Shown here: in pieces, positions 44,809 to 55,946 of the stretch | Numbering within the stretch: the first letter of the stretch is position 1 | Layout: each line of letters starts with the position of its first letter | NCBI RefSeq assembly: GCF_024586915.1 | Contig: NZ_JANBVS010000001.1 | Span: forward strand, 1 to 64,000 | Direction: 5' to 3' | DNA from: Bradyrhizobium sp. SRS-191 | GTDB taxonomy: Bacteria > Pseudomonadota > Alphaproteobacteria > Rhizobiales > Xanthobacteraceae | DNA: 64,000 nt | Made by a program: the position numbers and the translations under genes | The notes under the pieces: generated by a model | Seen by the model: only the letters and a program-made list of their open reading frames with translations | Told to the model about the DNA's origin: nothing | Databases searched by the model: none

Positions 44809-45462
44809 ATGGGGTCGGACGGATTTGAGTCCAAGAAGCTTGGAGTACCGGTTACTGGTGTAGCTACACCAAATCGGCTCGGGGCTGACTATCAGAGCGG
44901 TATCGCACGCGATCAGGCGATCGACGCATTGGCTGGTCTCGGCGAGAACCTCGTCGAAATCAGCGGCGTCATCAAATGGTTCGACGCGTCGAAGGGATAC
45001 GGCTTCATCGTTCCCGACAATGGTTGGCCGGATGTGCTGCTGCACGTCACGGTGCTCAGGCGCGATGGCTATCAGACCGCCTATGAAGGTGCCCGTCTGG
45101 TCGTCGAGTGCGTCCAGCGTGCGAAGGGTTATCAGGCCTTCCGCATCGTCTCGATGGACGAGTCGACGGCGATCCATCCGGCGCAGATGCTGCCGCCGCG
45201 CACCCATGTGACGGTGACACCGACCAGCGGATTGGAGCGGGCCCAGGTCAAATGGTTCAACCGTCTGCGCGGCTTCGGCTTCGTCACCTGCGGTGAGGGC
45301 AGCCCGGACATCTTCGTCCACATGGAGACCCTGCGCCGTTTCGGCATGACCGAGCTGCGTCCGGGCCAGTGGGTTCTGGTCCGCTATGGGCCGGGCTCCA
45401 AGGGGATGATGGCCGCTGAGATCCACCCCGAGGCGGGGTCCCCGGCGCTTTCCTCGCACTGA
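44809..45462 (+). CDS. Protein with two cold shock domains
   Basis: A 217-residue nucleic-acid-binding protein with two CSD copies. The first, near residues 54-120, has VIKWFDASKGYGFIVPDNG and VLLHVTVL. The second, near 144-210, has QVKWFNRLRGFGFVTCGEG and IFVHMETL. Both RNP1-like and RNP2-like motifs are present. Single-domain proteins are usual in enteric bacteria; the fused pair is typical of Alphaproteobacteria. A GTG at 44773 is an alternative start. Confidence 0.9.
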   Translation: MGSDGFESKKLGVPVTGVATPNRLGADYQSGIARDQAIDALAGLGENLVEISGVIKWFDASKGYGFIVPDNGWPDVLLHVTVLRRDGYQTAYEGARLVVECVQRAKGYQAFRIVSMDESTAIHPAQMLPPRTHVTVTPTSGLERAQVKWFNRLRGFGFVTCGEGSPDIFVHMETLRRFGMTELRPGQWVLVRYGPGSKGMMAAEIHPEAGSPALSSH

Positions 45463-45629
45463 GCGGACCGCCTCGATCGCTTTCGCAGAGCCCCGGGATC
45501 CGGGGCTTTGTCGTTCTTGGGATTGAGCTTTTCAGACCGAGCGCCCGGGGGCCGCGCCTGCGGCTTGCTGCGGGCGTCGCGACCGTGTAGTGACGTGGTC
45601 ACTCCACAACAGTGGTCCTGCGAGGACAT

Positions 45630-45706
45630 CGGGGTATAGCGCAGCCTGGTAGCGCGGCAGTTTTGGGTACTGCAGGTCGTTGGTTCGAATCCAGCTGCCC
45701 CGACCA
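45630..45706 (+). tRNA. tRNA-Pro (TGG anticodon)
   Basis: A 77-base gene including CCA. The acceptor CGGGGTA pairs with TGCCCCG, the D arm is GCGC-AGCCTGGTA-GCGC, the anticodon stem is GCAGT/ACTGC around TTTGGGT with anticodon TGG, and the T arm is GTTGG-TTCGAAT-CCAGC. Confidence 0.96.
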
Positions 45707-45794
45707 TCTGGACCATTGATTCTCCTACATTTTTCTCGATCGGTTCTGACGTCGCCGAACCGTCGTTGCCCGGGCGCGCAATCGGGACCGGAGA

Positions 45795-47816
45795 TCATTG
45801 GAGGGCGCCCGCCGCTGCTCTCGGTCCAAGGGAAGACGGCGCTTCTTCATCGCTGCGGAAAAAGCCGTCGAGTTGGGGTTTGAGCCTCTCGAGGACGTAG
45901 TGCGACCCCTCCGGCGTGAGGTGAAGCGTGTCCCATACGATCGGCGTATCCGTGTTCGCCGTCAGCGGGCAAATCCGGTTCGGGCACGCGGCCTGCAGCA
46001 CCGAGATGAATTTGACGTTCTCATAGCGGCGCGACAGCTGCCTCAGATGGTCATCGGCGGCGAAGCTCGCCTCGAGTGCAATGAACGACTTGTCGGGTGG
46101 GAAGTGAGTGAGTTCGCGGCTGACCAGGCTGCTGGCGAGCGGCACGGGAAACTCGATCGACGGACCAAATAACAGGACGGGCAGATCTGCGTCCCTCGCC
46201 GCCGCCAGGGTCGCGCCGAGATAGCTGTCGAGTGCAGGCGCGGGATCATCGGACCGTTCGCTGGCGGTCACGGCGGGCGGCGGCAATTGCCGATGCAGGT
46301 AGGCGCGCCAATGCGCTGAGATGATGATCGCTGAAAGCCGGCGGCTGCGGATCAGCTCGCCGATACGTGCGGTGACCTCGTTACAATTGCTCGATCCCTC
46401 CTGGCGCATTCCGAGGAGCGGCGCGCAGCCCGCAGAATTCAGCTGAAGCAGCTCATAGCGGGTGGTTGCGAAATAGTCCTGGAGGGCGGGGACATAGTGA
46501 GCGGCGGTGCTGTCACCGACGATCAGCACGTTCTTCCTGTCGCCGGCGAACGCCAGGCATTCGGAGCTCCGATAGACCGATATCGGCTCTTGTCGATCGA
46601 GGAAGCAGACGTGCTGGCGGTAGTACGGGACGAGCGCTGCCGCATCATATCTCAGCATCCGCTGCTGCGCCTGCGGATAGCGATCGGGGTAGCCGTTGCC
46701 GATGATGCCGGCCGAAGCAATCGCGATCAGGAGTGACGAGGCCACCGCAATCAGGCGGGTGACACGCATATGCTTCCATACGACCGTCGCGCGCGCGGGA
46801 GCTTCGACCAGGCGATAGGTCACGTCAGCGAGCACGATGGAGCCGAGCAAGAACACGGCGCTCGATAGGGGCCCCGTCGCCCAGTCGCGCGGCAATGCTG
46901 CCGTCCCGAGCACGAACACCGGCCAGTGCCAGAGGTAGAGCGAGTAGGAGATCTTGCCGAAAAACAGGAGGGCGGCTTCGGCGGGCAAAGGCGGCCGCGC
47001 CCCCTCTCGGTTGAACGCGAACAGGAAGACCGCGGCGCCCAGACATGGGAGCAGGGCATGCACGCCAGGGAAGCGCGTCTCCGGGCTGAACAGGGCGACG
47101 GGCAGCAGCATCGCCGCCAAGCCGGCCAACGCGAGGGCACAGCGGATCCGGAGGTCCGACGGCGACCAGCGTTCGGCGAGATAAACCACCCCGCCGATGA
47201 GAAACTCCCAGGCCCGCAACGGCGACAGATAGAACGCCGCCTGCGCCTGCTGCTTGATCATGAGCTCGTCGAGGACGCAAAGCCCCACGGCACCGCCGAC
47301 GACGAGCAGCAGCGACCAGCGCGACGAAGGATCGCGAAAGCACTTGCTCCACAACCAGGTCGCCAGCGGAAAGACGAAGTAGAACTGCTCTTCGACCGAC
47401 AGCGACCAGGTATGAAGCAGGACCTTGCTGATTCCCGGCAGGTCGAAATAGCCGGCTTGGGTCCAGAAGTAGATATTCGATCCGAACAGCAGTGTGGCGA
47501 CGGCGCTCTCGAAGAATGCGCGGTAGTCATGGGGCGGCGCGAGATGCCACGCGCAGATGCCGGTCGCGAGCAGAACCACGTAGAGCGCCGGCAAGAGTCG
47601 TCTGGCGCGCCGCTCGTAGAAATTCGCGAACGAGAATGAATCGACGCGGATGTCGGCCCAGATCAGCCGCGAAATCAGGAATCCCGAAATGACGAAGAAG
47701 ATGTCGACTCCGACGAAGCCGCCGCCGAAGCCCGGGACGTCGTAGTGGAATCCGATGACCGAGAAGACTGCGATGGCCCTGAGATAGTCGACGTCGCCGC
47801 GGAATGACAAACGCAT
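45795..47816 (-). CDS. Acyltransferase 3 / SGNH-domain protein (OafA/YrhL family)
   Basis: A 673-residue membrane protein. The N-terminal acyltransferase-3 domain (about residues 1-370, ten or more helices) opens with DYLRAIAVFSVIGFHYD and has FFVISGFLISR and the YLWHWPVFV motif. The C-terminal periplasmic SGNH domain has GDSTAAHYVPALQ near residue 430 and the closing DTLHLTPEG near residue 635. Such proteins O-acylate surface polysaccharide. ATG at 47816 is preferred; longer in-frame starts add about 90 unconvincing residues. Confidence 0.88.
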   Translation of the reverse strand: MRLSFRGDVDYLRAIAVFSVIGFHYDVPGFGGGFVGVDIFFVISGFLISRLIWADIRVDSFSFANFYERRARRLLPALYVVLLATGICAWHLAPPHDYRAFFESAVATLLFGSNIYFWTQAGYFDLPGISKVLLHTWSLSVEEQFYFVFPLATWLWSKCFRDPSSRWSLLLVVGGAVGLCVLDELMIKQQAQAAFYLSPLRAWEFLIGGVVYLAERWSPSDLRIRCALALAGLAAMLLPVALFSPETRFPGVHALLPCLGAAVFLFAFNREGARPPLPAEAALLFFGKISYSLYLWHWPVFVLGTAALPRDWATGPLSSAVFLLGSIVLADVTYRLVEAPARATVVWKHMRVTRLIAVASSLLIAIASAGIIGNGYPDRYPQAQQRMLRYDAAALVPYYRQHVCFLDRQEPISVYRSSECLAFAGDRKNVLIVGDSTAAHYVPALQDYFATTRYELLQLNSAGCAPLLGMRQEGSSNCNEVTARIGELIRSRRLSAIIISAHWRAYLHRQLPPPAVTASERSDDPAPALDSYLGATLAAARDADLPVLLFGPSIEFPVPLASSLVSRELTHFPPDKSFIALEASFAADDHLRQLSRRYENVKFISVLQAACPNRICPLTANTDTPIVWDTLHLTPEGSHYVLERLKPQLDGFFRSDEEAPSSLGPRAAAGALQ

Positions 47817-48512
47817 CTGACTGAGCCGCACCTTCCGTACCCCGACACCGAACGCATCGCGGACACAAGGCGAAATGAATGGCAATATTTGGAAACGCGA
47901 CGGCGAAGACGGAGGATGGCTGGCGATCTCGCAAAGGGCCGCAAGCCCGCCGCGGTGCCGACGTCGTGTTGCCTTTGATGTGGCGAGTTCAGGCCGATAG
48001 CGTGCCGATTTAGAAACGCGATGAACGACTCGATGGGCCGGCGATGGGGTCGCTCTCGCTGCCGCCACGAGGGGAATGACTCGCGCGAGCATGGCGAGCG
48101 CGCTCGGCAGGCATCAGCAACTGCAGGACCGGGCCTGCGGCAGCATCAATGATAGTGAGGTTGTCGACCGGCAAGGCCGTGCCGGATGCTCAGCATGGGC
48201 GGTCCAGGCCGGCGTGGTCGACGAAAAAAGTTCGGATGCTCCCGCAGCGGCAAGACCCGGGAGCATCCGAAGTGGTGCGGGTGAATCCGGGGAAGGAACA
48301 TCCGCCAGCCCTCACATCATCGCAATCGAGATTTCGCGTCTTTGCGCTAAATCAAATCAATCGCGCAGGTGCCGGCGCGGTCCTGAGTATCGTCACCGCC
48401 GGGTTCAGATCGCTGGTCAAGACAACGCCGGCCGCGATCGGCGGCCGGCGTGAAATGAGAGTGCGCAATCAATCCGGCAACGGCCGGGTCGTTGCGTCAG
48501 TTGCGGCGATGC
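47817..48512. other. Long intergenic stretch
   Basis: No supported gene in about 700 bases. It holds one strong minus-strand terminator hairpin at 48225-48271. A lower-GC patch lies near 48320-48365. Confidence 0.5.
48225..48271 (-). terminator. Strong intrinsic terminator on the minus strand
   Basis: A perfect 13-base stem (48231-48243 with 48259-48271) is followed on the minus strand by CTTTTTTCG. The only upstream minus gene, at 48513-48917, ends 242 bases before it, so either that mRNA has a long 3' part or a separate small RNA ends here. Confidence 0.85.
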
Positions 48513-48917
48513 TCAGCCCGCGGTGCCCGTCATCACGCGGGGCGGCGCCATCTTGAAGTGCTGCTTGGCGTAGGCGACGATCTGCCGATCGGTCGGATGA
48601 TCGGCCGCCTCGACGGCCACGATACGCTTGCCGATGGCGGGATGTTTCTCGTGCAGGTACTTGGCGAGCTCGGTCTTGGCACTGGCCGGACCGATGATCA
48701 GGATCTCGCCGGCGTCGTTGAGCGCATGCGCGATCTCCTCAAGGAAGTGCTTGTCCGGCGCCGCATGGCCGCTGCCGATCGAGTTGGCCTTGTGATGCAG
48801 ATGCTTGGTCTGCAGCTGCGGATGCAGCGTCAGCTCATCGGCGCCGGTGAGGCCGATGTGAAACAGCTTCGCCTCGCTGTGATCGAGCCACACGACGGCG
48901 TGGAAATGGGTCGGCAT
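48513..48917 (-). CDS. eRF1-domain-like 'translational machinery' protein
   Basis: A 134-residue protein resembling the small bacterial family related to the third domain of eRF1/Pelota (host-attachment-like). It has a VVWLDHSEAKLFHIG strand near residue 8, His-rich middle, and an ILIIGPASAKTELAKYL segment near residue 72 typical of that fold. Genome annotations often call it translational machinery protein, without experimental function. Confidence 0.7.
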   Translation of the reverse strand: MPTHFHAVVWLDHSEAKLFHIGLTGADELTLHPQLQTKHLHHKANSIGSGHAAPDKHFLEEIAHALNDAGEILIIGPASAKTELAKYLHEKHPAIGKRIVAVEAADHPTDRQIVAYAKQHFKMAPPRVMTGTAG

Positions 48918-49093
48918 GATCTGGTCCTCGTCAGCAAATTGTCAGCAATCGCCGTGGCGGCTGGCGCGCTTGCGGAAAGCGCGCGCCGCGGCAAGCGGCC
49001 TCTCTTGTGCTGCGGACCTTAGCGAGCCCGAAACCGGGCCCCTTGATGCAGGTCAACCGATGCGCCGCCGCGAAGGCGGCTTGTCTCGGCCGG

Positions 49094-50236
49094 CTATTTC
49101 GGAGCAGGCGGCTTCGGCAGCGGCTTGTCCTGCCGCTTCGACCAGGAGATGTAATAGGCCACCGTCGTCATGATCGCGATGCCGGCGGCGCTGACAAGGA
49201 TCTGGGCGAGCAGCGAGCCTGAGCTCAGCATCAGCGTGAAATGACCGATGAAGGACAGGAAGACGCCGACGCAGAACACGGCCAGCGACTGCTGGCCGCA
49301 GACCACCAGCGGATCGAACCCCTTCCACTCCAGTCCCGGCCATTCCTTCGGCACGAAGCGGATCACCATGATCACGATCACCACGAAATGCAGGAACCGA
49401 TAGGGGGCGAGGTTGGTCTTGTCGTTCGGGTTGAACGCCGAATACAGCCAGTGCGGCAGCATCGTGCCATAGTCCGGAAAGCGGCCGGCCATGGTCATGA
49501 CAAGCGCGAGCAGCAGATAAGCGAGACAGAAGTAGAGTGTGGCCGGGGCCATGATGATGCCCATCGAGCGGCGGGCGCCGCCGAGCGCGCACCATGAGCC
49601 GAACACGAACAGCACCTGCCAGCAATACGGATTGAAATACCAGGTGCCCGCCGGATAGGCCGCGAAATTCCAACCCATCTGCCGCGCGACCAGCCACAGC
49701 ACGATCGAGGCGATCATCGTCACGTCGGGCTGGCGCAGCATCATCCACAGCACCGGCGGGAAGAAGCCCATCAGCACGATGTAGAGCGGCAGCACGTCGA
49801 GATTGACCGGCTTGAACTTCAGGATCAGGCCCTGCGCCAGGGTGTCGCTGGCGTGGTCGACCAGGCCCGCCACGTTGAACTCGTCGATGATCTCCGACAC
49901 GCCGAAGCGCGTGGCGAGATAGCTGATGGCCACAATATAAATGACGAACAGCACGATGTGGGCGACGTAGAGCTGCCACACCCGCTTGAACAGCCGGGTG
50001 GCGCCGACGATGAAGCCGCGGTCGATCATCATGCGGGCATAGACGAACGAGGCCGTGTAGCCGGAGATGAAGACGAACAGGTCGGCGGCGTCGCTGAAGC
50101 CGTAATTGCGGGTGGTAATCCAGTTCACCACATTGTCGGGGATGTGGTCGAGGAAGATCGCCCAGTTGGCAATCCCGCGAAACAGGTCCAGCCGAAGGTC
50201 GCGCCCCCTCTCGGGCAGCGTGGCATTGATTTTCAT
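49094..50236 (-). CDS. OpgC-family integral membrane protein
   Basis: A 380-residue protein with about ten membrane helices, like OpgC (succinyl transfer to osmoregulated periplasmic glucans). The family opening is RDLRLDLFRGIANWAIFLDHIP, split here as RDLRLDLFRG and IANWAIFLDHIP at residues 11-32, followed by DAADLFVFISGYTA. Start at 50236 gives this opening directly. The actual substrate may be a glucan or other envelope polysaccharide. Confidence 0.85.
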   Translation of the reverse strand: MKINATLPERGRDLRLDLFRGIANWAIFLDHIPDNVVNWITTRNYGFSDAADLFVFISGYTASFVYARMMIDRGFIVGATRLFKRVWQLYVAHIVLFVIYIVAISYLATRFGVSEIIDEFNVAGLVDHASDTLAQGLILKFKPVNLDVLPLYIVLMGFFPPVLWMMLRQPDVTMIASIVLWLVARQMGWNFAAYPAGTWYFNPYCWQVLFVFGSWCALGGARRSMGIIMAPATLYFCLAYLLLALVMTMAGRFPDYGTMLPHWLYSAFNPNDKTNLAPYRFLHFVVIVIMVIRFVPKEWPGLEWKGFDPLVVCGQQSLAVFCVGVFLSFIGHFTLMLSSGSLLAQILVSAAGIAIMTTVAYYISWSKRQDKPLPKPPAPK

Positions 50237-50462
50237 GGCCGCTTCAACGCACTGTTTTGAATGGAAAACGTTCGGGGGATCAGGGAGGCGCGGTAGCAGT
50301 CGAGCGAGATTGTCACGGGACAGCAGAATGACTATACGAGCACGATAGACGGTCACGTCCAGGATGGGAATCACCGTTCCGTGCTGAAGGATTCGTGTAC
50401 CCCATCCCGGCCGTTTCCGCCAAACGCATGACGAACCGCTGCTCCGAGAGGCTCTTCCAGCC

Positions 50463-50768
50463 ATGACCGCACGCATTTTCAAACCGGCCAAGAACGCGAT
50501 GCAATCGGGCAAGGCCAAGACCCGCGACTGGCAGCTGGATTACGAGCCCGAGCAACCGCGCGCGGTCGAGCCGCTGATGGGCTGGACGTCGTCGTCGGAC
50601 ATGAATCAGCAGGTCACCCTGCGCTTCGACAGCAAGGACGAGGCGATCGCCTATTGCGAGCGCAAGGGCATCCCGTACCAGGTGATCGAGCCCAAGGAGC
50701 CGGTGAAGCGTCAGGTCGCCTATGCCGACAACTTCTCCTTCCGCCGCGGCGAGCCTTGGACCCACTGA
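50463..50768 (+). CDS. ETC complex I subunit (NDUFS4-like)
   Basis: A 101-residue homologue of the mitochondrial complex I accessory subunit NDUFS4, found in Alphaproteobacteria. Recognisable are ARIFKPAKNAMQSGK at the start, a WTSSSDMNQQVTLRF segment near residue 41 and AYADNFSFRRGEPWTH at the end. It is encoded away from the nuo operon, as is usual. Its stop codon lies within the first unit of a 15-base tandem repeat. Confidence 0.88.
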   Translation: MTARIFKPAKNAMQSGKAKTRDWQLDYEPEQPRAVEPLMGWTSSSDMNQQVTLRFDSKDEAIAYCERKGIPYQVIEPKEPVKRQVAYADNFSFRRGEPWTH

Positions 50769-50800
50769 GCTTGGACCCACTGAGCTTGGACCCACTGAGC
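50756..50800. repeat. Three tandem 15-base repeats across a stop codon
   Basis: TTGGACCCACTGAGC occurs three times without mismatch, followed by TTGGAC. The first copy encodes the last residues and the TGA of the complex I subunit. A multiple of three, it would keep frame if the stop were lost. Confidence 0.92.
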
Positions 50801-50847
50801 TTGGACGGACTGGCCGGGGCTGGGTCGGCCGGCGGGGTCTTTGATCC

Positions 50848-51336
50848 CTAATCGGGACTACCGTCCGCCGCGGAGATCGGCAGGGCGCCGTCCTTGGACT
50901 GCCCGAGCGACGGCAAGCTTCTGATGGTGCGGACGCCGGGCAGGGCAGCAAATTGTCGCAGCTGCCGGCTCATGCCCTCGACCCCGGTCGAGACGCATTT
51001 CAGCAGGAAGTCCGCGTCTCCCGACAGCCGCCAGCATTGCTGCACCCATGGCAGCGGCATGATCGCCGCCTCGAACGCCGCCAGCGTGGCCTGGTTCTGG
51101 CTCTCGAGCTGGATCGTCACGAACGAGACCACCTCATAGCCCAGCGCACGTTCGTCGATCGTGGCGCGGAACGCCTTGATCACGCCGCTGCCGCGCAGCG
51201 CGCGGACCCGGCGCAGGCAGTTCGGGTGCGAGATGCCGACGCGGTCGGCCAGCTCGTTGATGCGCATGCGACCGTCGGCCTGGAGCTCCGCGAGGATCCT
51301 GCGGTCGATCTCGTCGAGGTCGGGGCGCTCTGCCAT
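50848..51336 (-). CDS. Lrp/AsnC-family transcriptional regulator
   Basis: A 162-residue regulator. The helix-turn-helix is INELADRVGISHPNCLRRVRAL near residues 26-47, followed by the RAM ligand domain. Family members sense amino acids such as leucine. It sits 5 bases downstream of the TetR gene and opposite the leucine-catabolism operon, so control of that operon is likely. Confidence 0.92.
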   Translation of the reverse strand: MAERPDLDEIDRRILAELQADGRMRINELADRVGISHPNCLRRVRALRGSGVIKAFRATIDERALGYEVVSFVTIQLESQNQATLAAFEAAIMPLPWVQQCWRLSGDADFLLKCVSTGVEGMSRQLRQFAALPGVRTIRSLPSLGQSKDGALPISAADGSPD

Positions 51337-51341
51337 CGCCT

Positions 51342-51983
51342 TTATGCCTGTTCGCCCCTTTTGCCGTCACCGCCCGATGGGGATGCCGCGCTGTGCGGCA
51401 TGACGCCTGAGAGCACGAGCTTCTCATGGGCCGCGATGATCGCGTCCTTGGTGAGCCGCCCGCCCGGACGATACCAGCTGCATAGCCCGGTCAGTAGCGC
51501 GATGATGGCAAAGGTCGCGACCTGGATGTCATCCACGTCGAACACGCCTTCGGCAACGCCATCGGTGAGGATGTCGGCGAGCCGGCGCTCATAGGCGCCG
51601 CGCAGCGCCACCACCGCCTCATAGTTGCGCGGCTCGAGGCTGCGCAGCTCCGAATTGGCGATGAAGACCTCGCGCTTCCGGGTCATGTGATAGCTGACGT
51701 GGAAGGCGACGAACGCTCTGAGGCGTTCGACGGCACCCCGCTTGTCCCTCAGCGCCAGCTCGAGCTCGCTCAGGAGGTGGTTGATGTGGTCCTGGATCAG
51801 CTGCGACAGCAGCTCCTGCTTGGTGCTGATGTGATTGTAGAGCGAGCCCGGCTGGATGCCGACCTCGGCGGCGAGCTGGCGCAGGCTCATGGCCTCATAG
51901 CCGTGCTCGAAGATCAGCCGCAGGCCGGCCTTGCGGATCGCCTCCATCGTCGTCGGACCATGTGACCCGATCGTGCGCGCCAT
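51342..51983 (-). CDS. TetR-family transcriptional regulator
   Basis: A 213-residue repressor. The N-terminal helix-turn-helix reads MSLRQLAAEVGIQPGSLYNH near residue 33, then an all-helical ligand domain. Start at 51983 has AGGA upstream. It is divergent from the methylcrotonyl-CoA carboxylase genes; the dyad at 52130-52145 is the likely operator. An acyl-CoA of leucine breakdown would be a reasonable ligand. Confidence 0.9.
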   Translation of the reverse strand: MARTIGSHGPTTMEAIRKAGLRLIFEHGYEAMSLRQLAAEVGIQPGSLYNHISTKQELLSQLIQDHINHLLSELELALRDKRGAVERLRAFVAFHVSYHMTRKREVFIANSELRSLEPRNYEAVVALRGAYERRLADILTDGVAEGVFDVDDIQVATFAIIALLTGLCSWYRPGGRLTKDAIIAAHEKLVLSGVMPHSAASPSGGDGKRGEQA

Positions 51984-52112
51984 CTCGTCCTCGCCAGACC
52001 CGTTCCGCGCCGCGACGTCAGGAGATCGAAGACGCGCGGAAGCGGCGGTCGTTGTCAAAACACGTGTCGTCTCAAAGAGCTGCTGCCGGGATCAAACCAT
52101 ACAACAATCCTC

Positions 52113-52145
52113 TTGAGAACTCGATATAAAAACGTATGATCGTTT
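52113..52145 (+). promoter_or_regulatory. Promoter and TetR-type operator of the leucine-catabolism operon
   Basis: TTGAGA (52113-52118) and TATGAT (52135-52140) are 16 bases apart. The -10 is the exact centre of the dyad AAACG-TATGAT-CGTTT (52130-52145), extended outward by CTCGA and TCGAG on either side. A repressor bound here would block RNA polymerase. Confidence 0.6.
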
Positions 52146-52309
52146 AATTCGAGAACAACGGACGGCCTGACCGGCCGCGACAGGGCCAGGGAGGACAGCA
52201 TGCCGGCAGAGGTGGTACACCCGTGGTTGCGGCGAACCTCCCGGTCGCGCGCAGCCTGACGCGTGCTCCCGCGACCTTCCCTCCAAGCTGAGACACGAAG
52301 ACGCCGATC

Positions 52310-53917
52310 ATGACGCTTCATTCCACGATCGATCCCTCGTCAGCGGAGTTTGCGCGCAATGCCGAGGCCATGCGCGCGCTCGTTGCGGATCTGCGCGGCA
52401 AGCTGGCACAGGTCGCCGAGGGCGGCGGCGAGGCCTCGCGCAAGCGGCATCTCGCGCGCGGCAAGATGCTGGCGCGGCAGCGCGTCGACCTGCTGCTCGA
52501 CCCCGGCACGGCCTTCCTCGAACTGTCGCCGCTCGCGGCGCACGGCCTCTATGGCGGTGACGTTCACTCCGCCAGCATCGTGACCGGCATCGGACGCATC
52601 GCCGGCCGCGAATGCGTCGTCGTGGCCAATGATGCCACCATCAAGGGCGGCACCTACTACCCGATGACGGTCAAAAAGCATCTGCGGGCCCAGGACATCG
52701 CGCGGCAGAACAATCTTCCTTGCGTCTACATGGTCGATTCCGGCGGCGCCTTCCTGCCGCTGCAGGACGAGATTTTTCCGGACGAGCGGCATTTCGGCCG
52801 CATCTTCTTCAACCAGGCGCAGATGTCGGCCGCGGGCATCCCGCAGCTCGCCATCGTGATGGGCTCGTGCACGGCCGGTGGCGCCTATGTGCCGGCGATG
52901 TCGGACGAGAGCATCATCGTGCGCAATCAGGGCACGATCTTCCTCGGCGGTCCGCCGCTGGTGAAGGCTGCGACGGGTGAGGTGGTCAGCGCCGAGGAGC
53001 TCGGCGGGGCCGACGTGCATTCGCGGCAATCGGGCGTCACCGATCACTACGCGCAGAACGATGCGCATGCGATCGGCATCGCACGCCGCATCGTCGGCAC
53101 CTTGAAGCCGCCGGGCGCGCGCACCGTGCTGAACATGCGTGAGGTCCGCGAGCCGCGCTATCAGGCGGAGGAGATCTACGGCGTGGTGCCCGCCGACGGC
53201 CGCAAGCCGTTCGACGTCCGCGACATCATTGCGCGCGTGGTCGACGGCTCGGAGTTCGACGAGTTCAAGAAGCTGTACGGCCAGACGCTGGTGTGCGGCT
53301 TCGCCCACATCTTCGGCTATCCCGTCGGCATCATCGCCAACAACGGCATCCTGTTCAGCGAGAGCTCGCTGAAGGGCGCGCACTTCATCGAGCTGTGCTG
53401 CCAGCGTAACATTCCCTTGGTGTTCCTGCAGAACATCACCGGCTTCATGGTCGGCAAGAAGTACGAGGCCGGCGGCATCGCCCGCGACGGCGCCAAGCTG
53501 GTGACGGCGGTGGCGACCGCCTCTGTGCCGAAGTTCACCGTGGTGATCGGCGGCTCCTACGGCGCCGGCAATTACGGCATGTGCGGCCGCGCCTACGCGC
53601 CGCGCTTTCTCTGGATGTGGCCGAACGCGCGCATCTCGGTGATGGGCGGCGAGCAGGCAGCGATGGTGCTGAGCCAAGTCCGCCGCGACGGCATCGAAGC
53701 CAAGGGCGAGAGCTGGCCGGCAGAGGAAGAAGAGAAATTCCGCGCGCCGATTCGTGCGCAATACGAGGCGCAGGGCAATCCGTATTACGCCACCGCGCGG
53801 CTGTGGGATGACGGCGTGATCGATCCTGCCGACACCCGCCTCGTGCTTGGCCTCGGATTGTCCGCTGCCGCCAATGCCCCGGTCGAGCCGACCAAGTTCG
53901 GCCTGTTCAGGATGTGA
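52310..53917 (+). CDS. Methylcrotonyl-CoA carboxylase, carboxyltransferase (beta) subunit
   Basis: Transfers carboxyl from biotin to 3-methylcrotonyl-CoA in leucine degradation; 535 residues, the expected length. Carboxyltransferase motifs: [20 protein letters not shown] near residue 103, [11 protein letters not shown] near residue 137, [16 protein letters not shown] near residue 184 and [16 protein letters not shown] near residue 412. First gene of a three-gene operon with the biotin-carrying subunit and HMG-CoA lyase. Confidence 0.94.
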   Translation: MTLHSTIDPSSAEFARNAEAMRALVADLRGKLAQVAEGGGEASRKRHLARGKMLARQRVDLLLDPGTAFLELSPLAAHGLYGGDVHSASIVTGIGRIAGRECVVVANDATIKGGTYYPMTVKKHLRAQDIARQNNLPCVYMVDSGGAFLPLQDEIFPDERHFGRIFFNQAQMSAAGIPQLAIVMGSCTAGGAYVPAMSDESIIVRNQGTIFLGGPPLVKAATGEVVSAEELGGADVHSRQSGVTDHYAQNDAHAIGIARRIVGTLKPPGARTVLNMREVREPRYQAEEIYGVVPADGRKPFDVRDIIARVVDGSEFDEFKKLYGQTLVCGFAHIFGYPVGIIANNGILFSESSLKGAHFIELCCQRNIPLVFLQNITGFMVGKKYEAGGIARDGAKLVTAVATASVPKFTVVIGGSYGAGNYGMCGRAYAPRFLWMWPNARISVMGGEQAAMVLSQVRRDGIEAKGESWPAEEEEKFRAPIRAQYEAQGNPYYATARLWDDGVIDPADTRLVLGLGLSAAANAPVEPTKFGLFRM

Positions 53918-53919
53918 TC

Positions 53920-55923
<2,004 letters not shown>

Positions 55924-55946
55924 TCCTCCAACTTCAAGAGGTCAGC

